From: Dorea_A amylophila | Lineage (GTDB): Bacteria; Bacillota; Clostridia; Lachnospirales; Lachnospiraceae | DNA: 64,000 nucleotides | Assembly (NCBI RefSeq): GCF_025567265.1 | Contig: NZ_JAOQJW010000010.1 | Span: 1-64,000 of the forward strand | Reading direction: 5' to 3' | Shown here: positions 44,216 to 52,012 of the stretch, one piece after another | Layout of the letters: each line of letters starts with the position of its first letter | Position numbering within the stretch: the stretch's first letter is position 1 | The notes under the pieces: generated by a model | Database searches by the model: none | Told to the model about the DNA's origin: nothing | Seen by the model: only the letters and a program-made list of their open reading frames with translations | Made by a program: the position numbers and the translations under genes

Positions 44216-45232
44216 ATGGAACGTATAAAAGGATTAAATGAATATGTGAAAAATAAAAAGTATAGGAAAGCATTAAATCTTCCGAATGAACAGGAAGAAG
44301 AATATACAATGCTTGCACAGGGAGAGTATAATATTAATTACAGCTTCACGCATCCAAAGACAGGGAAAAAACTTCTGTTACGTGTCAATTGTGGGAGTCA
44401 GATGCATCTGGAAAATCAGATTGGGTATGAATGTCATGCACTGCAATTGCTGGAAGCATCGGGAAGAACGCCAAAAGTGCTTTATGTAGACGGGAGCAGG
44501 AAATTTTTAGATCACGGAGTACTGGTAATGGAATATCTGCCGGGAAAAGCATTAGACTATCATACGGATTTAAAATATGCGGCAGAGTGTCTGGCTGATA
44601 TACATAGTGTCAGAATACCGGAATCAGAATCGGGTTTGATTCGGCCAGAGAATCCACTGACCGCAATATTGGAAGAGTGCGAAGAGATGGTGAAGATATA
44701 TATGGATTCACCGCTTGGAAAAGACAGGATGAAAAGGAAGATCCGAGATTTGCTTGATAAGGCATGGAAAAAGGCAAAAGAATTCCATATGGAAGATTCA
44801 CCGTATCAATGCTGCATTAATACAGAACTGAATTCCACGAATTTCTTGATTGGAGGAGAAGGAAAGCCGAACTATCTCATTGATTGGGAAAAGCCGTTAT
44901 TTGGAGATCCGGCACAGGATCTGGGACATTTCCTTGCACCGACAACGACGTTTTGGAAAACGGATGTGATATTGAGGGAAGAAGGGATAGAAAATTTTCT
45001 GAATGAATATCTGAAATGTGTGGGGGCGCGTTTTGATATAACGGGATTAAAAGAACGAACAAAAGTATTTATGGAGATTACATGCTTAAGAGGAATCACC
45101 TGGTGCGCAATGGCATGGGTGCAGTATCAGCAGCCGGATAAACTGATCATAAATGAATCTACATATCGGAAGCTGGAGGATTATCTGAGTGATGTATTTT
45201 TAGAAAAAATAGAAATATTTTTGGAACAATAA
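44216..45232 (+). CDS. APH/choline-kinase-like phosphotransferase with altered catalytic loop
   Basis: A 338-residue protein of the aminoglycoside/choline kinase fold. The N-lobe holds GEYNINYSFTHPKTGKKLLLRVN, with LLRVN in place of the lysine strand, and MEYLPG forms the hinge. The usual HxDxxxxN loop reads N-T-E-L-N-S-T-N: the histidine is Asn and the catalytic aspartate is Glu. The metal motif LIDWEKPLFGDPAQDL is intact. The small-molecule substrate is unknown. It lies between the glycosyltransferase and the C_GCAxxG_C_C gene. Confidence 0.8.
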   Translation: MERIKGLNEYVKNKKYRKALNLPNEQEEEYTMLAQGEYNINYSFTHPKTGKKLLLRVNCGSQMHLENQIGYECHALQLLEASGRTPKVLYVDGSRKFLDHGVLVMEYLPGKALDYHTDLKYAAECLADIHSVRIPESESGLIRPENPLTAILEECEEMVKIYMDSPLGKDRMKRKIRDLLDKAWKKAKEFHMEDSPYQCCINTELNSTNFLIGGEGKPNYLIDWEKPLFGDPAQDLGHFLAPTTTFWKTDVILREEGIENFLNEYLKCVGARFDITGLKERTKVFMEITCLRGITWCAMAWVQYQQPDKLIINESTYRKLEDYLSDVFLEKIEIFLEQ

Positions 45233-45258
45233 TATAAGTGAGAATAAGGAGAAAAGAG

Positions 45259-45687
45259 ATGGAAAAAGAAAAAATTGCGGAACTTTTTATGAAAGGGATT
45301 GACTGTTCTCAGGTTGTAGCAGGGGCATTTGCAGAAGAACTGGGGATCACACAGGAAGAAGCATATAAGATGGCTGCAGGATTTGGTGGTGGAATGGGAA
45401 TCGGTGAAACCTGCGGTGCAGTAGTTGGTGCAATGATCGTACTGGGACTGAAATTTGGACATTGTGATACAGAGCATATGGAACAGAAAGATATCATGAA
45501 TGCCAAAAGAGCAGAGTTCCTGACAAAATTTCAGGAAAAATATGGTGTCTGTAGCTGTAAAGGATTATTAAAACATGATATTGCAGATCCAGAGGGCATG
45601 CAGAAGATACTGGAAGAGGGACTTTTGTTTGATTTCTGCCCGGAAATAGTAAGAGATACCATCGAAATATTGAATGAGGTTGTGTAA
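45259..45687 (+). CDS. C_GCAxxG_C_C family protein of the cluster
   Basis: A 142-residue protein of the same redox family as the gene at 4109. The signature is DCSQVV (first Cys), GETCGAVVGAMIVLG (CGAxxG core), GVCSCKGLL and DFCPEIV. The cysteines probably form a metal or thiol site. I chose the ATG at 45259 with AAGGAG upstream. Its last base overlaps the first base of arsS. Confidence 0.85.
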   Translation: MEKEKIAELFMKGIDCSQVVAGAFAEELGITQEEAYKMAAGFGGGMGIGETCGAVVGAMIVLGLKFGHCDTEHMEQKDIMNAKRAEFLTKFQEKYGVCSCKGLLKHDIADPEGMQKILEEGLLFDFCPEIVRDTIEILNEVV

Positions 45688-46670
45688 TGAATGATATCAT
45701 CAAAGATTTTCATGAGCTGACAGAGATTCCGGTATTCCAGGAGATGGTGCCGGATAAGAAGTATATGGATACAGAAGAGCATCTGGATGTATTGCAGATG
45801 AATATCGGACGGAAATGTAATCTACTTTGCAAACACTGCCATGTGAATGCCGGACCTGCAAGAACAGAAGAAATGTCAAAAGAAGTGATGGATGCCTGTC
45901 TTACATTTGCAAAGGAACAGAATATTGCAACGATAGATATTACCGGAGGTGCACCAGAGATGAATCCACATCTGGAATATCTGATAGAAGAAAGCAGTAG
46001 AATCTGTAACCATGTAATCATCAGAACGAATCTGGTCATATTATTGGAGGAAGAATATGAACAGCTAATGGAAGTGTATGCAAAGAATAAAGTAGAAATT
46101 GTGTGTTCTCTTCCGTATTATCGTGCGGCAGAGATGGATAAGGTGCGCGGAGAAGGATCATTTGATAAGGCTATTGAAGTAATCAAACACCTGAATGCGA
46201 TAGGATATGGAAGAAATCCAGAACTGGTATTGAATATGGTCTATAATCCGGCAGGTGCTTTCTTCCCACCTGATCAGGAAGCAATGGAAAAAGAATATAA
46301 GCAGAAATTGTCGCAGGATTTTGGCATTGAATTTAACAGCCTTTATACATTGTATAATAATCCAATGGGAAGATTCGGTGCATTTCTTCAAAGATCGGGA
46401 AATTTAAAGCGTTATATGAAAAAATTATTCGATGCATTCAATGCAGATACAGTGGGGGCATTGATGTGCAGGACGCAGATTTCCGTGGATTATGATGGAC
46501 AGTTGTATGATTGTGATTTTAATCTTGCGGCAGGAATTCCGGTTGTTGGAAATCAGAAAATTTTTGATGTGACAGGAAAGCCATATCAGGTTCGTAAAAT
46601 ACGGATGGATAAGCATTGTTATGCATGCACGGCGGGAGCCGGTTCCAGCTGAGGCGGCGCAACGAGTTAG
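45687..46670 (+). CDS. arsS: Radical SAM protein ArsS, predicted selenoprotein (TGA at 46650 read as Sec)
   Basis: Radical SAM enzyme of the arsenosugar-biosynthesis type. The cluster motif is C44-x3-C48-x2-C51 in RKCNLLCKHCHVNAGP. The C-terminal SPASM-like end has C311, C314 and the stretch CTAGAGSS, where the family continues with a cysteine or selenocysteine and GGAT. Here the frame meets TGA at 46650-46652 and then reads GGC GGC GCA ACG AGT TAG, giving Sec322-GGATS and 327 residues in all. A hairpin (46666-46684) follows the TGA. Without recoding the protein would stop at residue 321. Some characterised family members are selenoproteins, which supports this reading. The partner ArsM is absent. 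Confidence 0.87.
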
Positions 46671-46684
46671 GCAGGCTGCCTGAC
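46653..46684 (+). promoter_or_regulatory. Candidate bacterial SECIS element of arsS
   Basis: Directly after the TGA, GTTAGGCA (46666-46673) pairs with TGCCTGAC (46677-46684) around a GGC loop. The apical loop lies about 21 bases after the codon, within the range reported for bacterial SECIS hairpins, and carries G residues. Confidence 0.6.
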
Positions 46685-46783
46685 AAATACTTCTGGAAGA
46701 AGAGCGTGTATTATGTTACACTAATGCAGTATGAACAATAATTATGCATGGAAATGTAAGAATATACAAAAGGAGAAAAGAAT

Positions 46784-48268
46784 ATGCCAGTTTTTGATTT
46801 TAATGCAACACCGGACGAGAAGAAACCAGCGGAATGTACATATACGGTAATCCGCTCTAATGAAAATGAAGCAACTATAGAAAAACCAATGATGATCCTG
46901 GATAATAAGCAATGTAAATGGGAACATCATTCCTGCGGCGTATTTACCAATCCGATCAAGAGGACATCATTCGAATTTCAGCAGGAAGACGGAACCGTAA
47001 GTGCAGACATCTTAAAGATCGATGCAAGGTTTGTAAGTCTGTTAAAATGGCTCGGAGAGAATCATATTAATGTGCGTCTCTCAGGAGAGAATACAGAAGA
47101 AGGATATGCAGTATACAAGATCCGCGAGATTGCATTTGGCGGCGGTACAAAGTTATCTGCAGAAGATGGATTCCTGCAATTTATGATCGAGCGTCTTCTG
47201 GCAAGTAATGCACCGGCAGAAGAGGAGAATGATGAAGATGAAGACGAAGCAGGAGATGATATGAAGCTTACCAGTCTTCAGAGTATCACAGACTTCATGA
47301 ACTGTGCGGGAAGAACCCTTCCGGATAATATCCGCCTTTGGGCAAGACGTAATCTTGCCGTGGCACGTTCTCATGAAGTATCACCGGAAGAAAGACGCCA
47401 TGCACAGAGAGCGCTTTCTATTATGATGAATGTACAGTGGAAGAGCAATTATTTTGAAGCGATCGATCCGGATGAAGCGCGCAGAATTCTTGATGAAGAA
47501 CTTTACGGAATGGAGCGCGTAAAGCAGAGAATCATCGAGACCATAATCCAGATCAACCGTACACATACATTGCCGGCATATGGACTTCTGTTAGTGGGAC
47601 CGGCAGGAACCGGTAAATCACAGATTGCCTATGCGGTGGCACGTATCCTGAAGCTTCCATGGACGACTCTGGATATGAGTTCGATCAATGATCCTGAGCA
47701 GCTGACAGGAAGTTCTCGTATCTATGCCAATGCAAAGACAGGTATCATCATGGATGCATTTGCCATGGCAGGAGAATCAAATCTGGTATTCATCATTAAT
47801 GAGCTGGATAAAGCAGCATCCGGAAAAGGAAATGGCAATCCGGCCGATGTACTTCTGACATTACTGGATAATCTTGGATTTACAGATAACTATATCGAGT
47901 GTATGATTCCGACCGTAGGAGTATATCCGATTGCGACTGCGAATGACAAGTCTCAGATCAGTGCACCGCTGATGTCACGATTTGCCGTGATCGATATTCC
48001 TGATTACACACCGGAAGAGAAGAAAGTGATCTTCTCCAAATTCGCACTTCCGAAGGTATTAAAGAGAATGAGCCTTAAGGAAGACGAGTGTATCATGAGT
48101 GAGGAAGGACTGGATGAATTGATCGAGTTATATTCTAATACATCCGGAATCCGTGATCTGGAGCAGGCGGCTGAACACATTGCGGCGAATGCCCTGTATC
48201 AGATTGAGGTAGATCATGTGAAATCTGTTACATTTGATGCAGAAATGGTAAGAAATCTGTTAAGATAA
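46784..48268 (+). CDS. Lon-like AAA+ ATPase without protease domain
   Basis: A 494-residue protein. Residues ~1-130 are a beta-rich N-terminal domain, then an acidic linker (EEENDEDEDEAGDD). The AAA+ module at ~225-420 has Walker A GPAGTGKSQIAYA, sensor 1 TANDKS and an arginine finger in SRFAVI. The Walker B reads VFIINELDK, with Asn where Asp is usual. The C-terminal helical domain (SGIRDLEQAAEHIAANAL) is as in Lon and Bacillus LonB, but no Ser-Lys protease domain follows. The role is unknown; a remodelling function is inferred. Confidence 0.75.
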   Translation: MPVFDFNATPDEKKPAECTYTVIRSNENEATIEKPMMILDNKQCKWEHHSCGVFTNPIKRTSFEFQQEDGTVSADILKIDARFVSLLKWLGENHINVRLSGENTEEGYAVYKIREIAFGGGTKLSAEDGFLQFMIERLLASNAPAEEENDEDEDEAGDDMKLTSLQSITDFMNCAGRTLPDNIRLWARRNLAVARSHEVSPEERRHAQRALSIMMNVQWKSNYFEAIDPDEARRILDEELYGMERVKQRIIETIIQINRTHTLPAYGLLLVGPAGTGKSQIAYAVARILKLPWTTLDMSSINDPEQLTGSSRIYANAKTGIIMDAFAMAGESNLVFIINELDKAASGKGNGNPADVLLTLLDNLGFTDNYIECMIPTVGVYPIATANDKSQISAPLMSRFAVIDIPDYTPEEKKVIFSKFALPKVLKRMSLKEDECIMSEEGLDELIELYSNTSGIRDLEQAAEHIAANALYQIEVDHVKSVTFDAEMVRNLLR

Positions 48269-49647
48269 TGAAAACTACAAGAACAACATTTTTTACAAGA
48301 GATAAAAATTTTTATAAGACATTTTTCCGGTTGATGCTGGTTGTGGCACTTCAGAATCTGGTGGCTTACAGTGTGAATATGCTTGATAATATCATGCTTG
48401 GAAGTTACAGCCAAGATGCATTGTCCGGTGCGGCAACGGTGAACCAGATATTCTTTATTGTGAACCAGCTGGCATTGTCTATTGGAAATGCACTGGTAGC
48501 AATCTGTTCTCAGTACTGGGGAAAGCAGGAGACTGAGGAAATCCGGAAGCTGACAGGAGCAGCACTGGCACTCAGTATTCTGATCGCAGCAGTGGTCGTG
48601 ACAGCCTGTACGTGCATGCCGGAGCGGCTCCTGGGAATATTTACGACGTCACCTGAGATTATTGCGGAAGGAAAGGCATATCTGGGACTCCTGAAGTGGA
48701 CATTTTTACTTTTCATGATAAGTAATCTGCTGATTGCTATGCTTAGAAGTGTAGAGGTAGTGAAGATTTCATTTGTCATATCAGTAGTGTCATTGATCAC
48801 AAACGGTTGTATCAATTACACATTGATTTTTGGACATTTTGGATTTCCGGAGATGGGGATCAAGGGAGCAGCAGTGGGAACGTTAACTGCAAGAATGCTG
48901 GAACTATTGATCATTGTGGTGTATGTGTGGAAGATAGATACGAAAGTCCGGTTATTTGACGTTAATTTGATCAGAATCATATTTGCGCCGGAGAATAGAA
49001 AGATATGGAGAGCATTCTTAAAAGTTGCATTTCCAATCATGTGCTCAGGGATGATCTGGGCAATCTCAGTACCGATGCAGACGGCAATTCTCGGACATTT
49101 GTCTGCAGATGCAATTGCTGCAAATTCTGTATCCAGCACATTCTTCCAGTATCTGAAGGTGATCGTAATCGCCATATCATCTGCATCTGCAGTTGTGATC
49201 GGGAAAGATATCGGAGAGGGAGATATAGAAAGAGTAAAATCTGATGGAAGAACGCTTTCTGTGATGGATCTTCTGATCGGTGTAGTGCTTGCTTCTCTGC
49301 TATTTGTATTGAGAGGACCGCTGTTATCCATGTATAAACTGACAGATACGGCAGCAGTTCTGGCAGATCATTTCATTATGATCATGAGCATAGTTATGGT
49401 AGGAATGTCATATCAGATGCCGGTATCGGTAGGTGTCATTCAAGGCGGGGGAGATACAAAGTTCTCTATGTACATGAATCTGATCTCTACATGGGGGATC
49501 GTGATGCCGCTGTCATTTTTGGCGGCATTCGTGTGGAAACTCCCGGTGGAACTGGTCGTGGCTGCAGTGCAGTCGGACCAGTTGTTCAAAGGGATTCCGG
49601 TATTTTTACGATTTAGGAGCTATAAGTGGATTCACAAATTAACATAA
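48268..49647 (+). CDS. MATE family efflux transporter
   Basis: A 459-residue membrane protein with twelve hydrophobic helices in two halves. The MATE patches are VNMLDNIMLGSYSQDALSGAATV in the first and MSGM-like AISVPMQTAILGHLSADAIAANS in the second. It exchanges cations for drugs or metabolites. It shares its first base with the stop of the AAA+ gene and overlaps the helicase start by 22 bases, so all three may be one transcript. Confidence 0.9.
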   Translation: MKTTRTTFFTRDKNFYKTFFRLMLVVALQNLVAYSVNMLDNIMLGSYSQDALSGAATVNQIFFIVNQLALSIGNALVAICSQYWGKQETEEIRKLTGAALALSILIAAVVVTACTCMPERLLGIFTTSPEIIAEGKAYLGLLKWTFLLFMISNLLIAMLRSVEVVKISFVISVVSLITNGCINYTLIFGHFGFPEMGIKGAAVGTLTARMLELLIIVVYVWKIDTKVRLFDVNLIRIIFAPENRKIWRAFLKVAFPIMCSGMIWAISVPMQTAILGHLSADAIAANSVSSTFFQYLKVIVIAISSASAVVIGKDIGEGDIERVKSDGRTLSVMDLLIGVVLASLLFVLRGPLLSMYKLTDTAAVLADHFIMIMSIVMVGMSYQMPVSVGVIQGGGDTKFSMYMNLISTWGIVMPLSFLAAFVWKLPVELVVAAVQSDQLFKGIPVFLRFRSYKWIHKLT

Positions 49648-51854
49648 AAAGAAGTATGGAATGGAAAGAATTTGAAACAACATTTTCGGTAAAATTAAAT
49701 CAACAGCAAAAAGAAGCAGTACAGAGCACAAAAGGGCCGGTACTGCTTCTTGCCGTACCCGGATCAGGAAAGACCACGGTACTGGTGACACGTCTTGGTT
49801 ATATGATCTACTGTAGGAATATTCCTCCGGAGAGCATACTTACGGTTACATATACGGTGGCAGCGACAAAAGATATGTCCGAAAGATTTGCAGTCCGTTT
49901 TGGCGAGGATATGGCAAAGAGACTGGAATTTAGGACGATCAACGGAATCTGTGCGAGGATTATCCAGTATTACGGAAGACGGATTGGAAAGACACCATTC
50001 GAACTGGTGAAGGATGAAAAGACAACGATAGGGATGCTGATCAGAATCTGTCAGGATCATGGCATGGGATATCCGACGGAGAGTGATCTTAATAATGTAA
50101 GAACGTTGATCACATATATAAAAAATATGATGCTGACCGAAGAAGAACTTCAGAAGTTAGAAGAAGAGTCGGATATCCGGATTGCAGGAATCTACCGTGA
50201 ATACTGTAGTCAGATGCGTGCGCAGAATCTGATGGATTATGATGATCAGATGTTGTATGCATATAAGATGCTGAGAATGGATCCTGGACTTCTGGCGTAT
50301 TTTCAGAAATTGTATCCGTATATCTGTGTAGATGAAGCACAGGATACATCAAAAATTCAGCATGCGATCATTGCTTTGCTGGCGACAGAATCGGGAAATC
50401 TGTTTATGGTCGGAGATGAGGATCAGAGTATCTATGGATTCCGGGCGGCTTATCCGGAAGCGTTGTTGTCGTTCGAAAAGAATCATAAAGGTGCAAAGGT
50501 ACTTCTGATGGAAGAAAATTTCCGATCGAATGCGAAGATTGTGGAGGCAGCGGATAAATTCATCCAGAAAAATACGCTTCGTCATGAAAAACATATGAAG
50601 CCTGCAAGAGAGGCAGGGACGGATATCAGAGAAATTTCTTTAAAATCCAGAAAGGCAGAGTATGTATATCTGATGAGGGTAGCACAGGAATGTATGACCC
50701 GGGAAAGCAGCCTGCAAAAGAACGGTATGGATGCACGGAAAGCGGAGACGGCGGTTCTATACCGGGATAACGAGTGTGCTATTCCGTTGATAGATCTTTT
50801 GGAGAGGAAGAATATTCCGTACAGGATGCGGAATGCAGAGCTGTCTTTTTTCACACACCGTACGGTTCTGGATGTAGAGAATATCATACGGTTTGCAATG
50901 AATCCGAAAGATACTGACAGATTCATGCAGATATATTACAGATTGAAATTGTTCTTCCGTAAGGAAGATGCTTTAAGATATGTTAACTTGAGCAAGGAGA
51001 AAGATATGGCGGTTCTGGATGCGGTACTTAAGTATGATAATCTGGAAAAGTATCAGGAGGATAATATCCGTAATCTGAGACGGCAGATGGAACGCATCTT
51101 AAAGATGACAGGGGATGAGGCGGTTGATCAGATACTGACATATATGGGTTATCAGGATTATCTGAAGAAAATGGGCATGAATGCAAATAAATTAGAGATT
51201 GTCAAGATGATTGGAAGCAGGGTAGACTCTCCGGAAAAATTACTGGAACGTCTGGAAGAGCTTAGAAAGGTCATCCGGGAAAAGAAGACGGAAAGCGACT
51301 GTCCATTTATTCTGTCTACCATGCATGCGAGTAAAGGACTGGAATATGATACCGTCTATCTTCTGGATGTTATGGATGGGATACTGCCGGAAAAAGTTCT
51401 GGTAAATCCGCGGACGGCATCGAAAGAAGAACTTGAAACTTACGAGGAAGAAAGAAGACTTTTCTATGTAGGTGTGACCAGGGCAAAGAATCAGCTGAAT
51501 GTATTTACGACGAATAAGCCGTCTAAATTCTGCAGTGAGCTGCTGGGAAAGAGGAATCTGAGAGAGAATCGGCAAAAAGAATATGCAGGAATAAAGAAAT
51601 GGGGAGATTATAGTCCGGCGGAAACATATGGCGTAAAGGAAAATGGAATGTATCATGGCTCTCAGAAGCAACCGGGAAAAAGCTATCAGGAACTCGCAGA
51701 TGCACTTGGAGAAGGCATGATTGTAAAGCATAAGAAATTCGGTGAGGGTGTCGTGGTAGACATGGAGGATGATCACATCCGGATACAGTTTGGAGACAAT
51801 GTAAAGAACATGGATCTGAAGGTTCTGGCAAGACTTGGAATGCTGGAAATATAG
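49626..51854 (+). CDS. UvrD/PcrA-type ATP-dependent DNA helicase
   Basis: SF1A helicase of 742 residues. Walker A is AVPGSGKTTVLVTR, Walker B YICVDEAQDTSKIQH, motif III GDEDQSIYGFRAAYPE, and motifs V and VI STMHASKGLEYDTV and EERRLFYVGVTRAKNQL. The C-terminal end has the ~45-residue PcrA-like RNA polymerase/DNA binding tail (GEGMIVKHKKFGEGVVVDM). I keep the GTG at 49626 because AGGAG lies six bases before it; an ATG at 49656 has a weaker site. It probably acts in replication fork or transcription repair. Confidence 0.93.
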   Translation: MDSQINIKRSMEWKEFETTFSVKLNQQQKEAVQSTKGPVLLLAVPGSGKTTVLVTRLGYMIYCRNIPPESILTVTYTVAATKDMSERFAVRFGEDMAKRLEFRTINGICARIIQYYGRRIGKTPFELVKDEKTTIGMLIRICQDHGMGYPTESDLNNVRTLITYIKNMMLTEEELQKLEEESDIRIAGIYREYCSQMRAQNLMDYDDQMLYAYKMLRMDPGLLAYFQKLYPYICVDEAQDTSKIQHAIIALLATESGNLFMVGDEDQSIYGFRAAYPEALLSFEKNHKGAKVLLMEENFRSNAKIVEAADKFIQKNTLRHEKHMKPAREAGTDIREISLKSRKAEYVYLMRVAQECMTRESSLQKNGMDARKAETAVLYRDNECAIPLIDLLERKNIPYRMRNAELSFFTHRTVLDVENIIRFAMNPKDTDRFMQIYYRLKLFFRKEDALRYVNLSKEKDMAVLDAVLKYDNLEKYQEDNIRNLRRQMERILKMTGDEAVDQILTYMGYQDYLKKMGMNANKLEIVKMIGSRVDSPEKLLERLEELRKVIREKKTESDCPFILSTMHASKGLEYDTVYLLDVMDGILPEKVLVNPRTASKEELETYEEERRLFYVGVTRAKNQLNVFTTNKPSKFCSELLGKRNLRENRQKEYAGIKKWGDYSPAETYGVKENGMYHGSQKQPGKSYQELADALGEGMIVKHKKFGEGVVVDMEDDHIRIQFGDNVKNMDLKVLARLGMLEI

Positions 51855-51914
51855 GAAAATGTCAATCCGAAAATGCAGCGATACAATCTGAGAAAATTGT
51901 ATAAGAATAAAAAT

Positions 51915-51954
51915 GACCAATAGTCAAAAACTGTATTGACTGTTGGTCTTTTTT
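51915..51954 (+). terminator. Inverted repeat after the helicase, terminator-like
   Basis: GACCAATAGTCA (51915-51926) pairs with TGACTGTTGGTC (51937-51948), and T(6) follows. The same sequence overlaps the promoter of the next gene, so it can also be an operator. Confidence 0.7.
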
Positions 51955-51964
51955 GATGTATATT
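51936..51964 (+). promoter_or_regulatory. Promoter of the MMPL/RND transporter
   Basis: -35 TTGACT (51936-51941), a 17-base spacer and -10 TATATT (51959-51964). The -35 lies inside the second arm of the inverted repeat. Confidence 0.8.
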
Positions 51965-51982
51965 GCAATTAGGTACAAAAAA

Positions 51983-51997
51983 ATGACCAATAGTCAT
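51983..51997 (+). promoter_or_regulatory. Repeated operator-like palindrome before the transporter gene
   Basis: ATGACCAATAGTCAT (51983-51997) has palindromic 5-bp ends and repeats the ATGACCAATAGTCA at 51913-51926 exactly, 70 bases apart. It lies about 15 bases after the expected transcription start, where a repressor would block elongation. Confidence 0.6.
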
Positions 51998-52012
51998 AAA
52001 GGAGGGGCGGTT

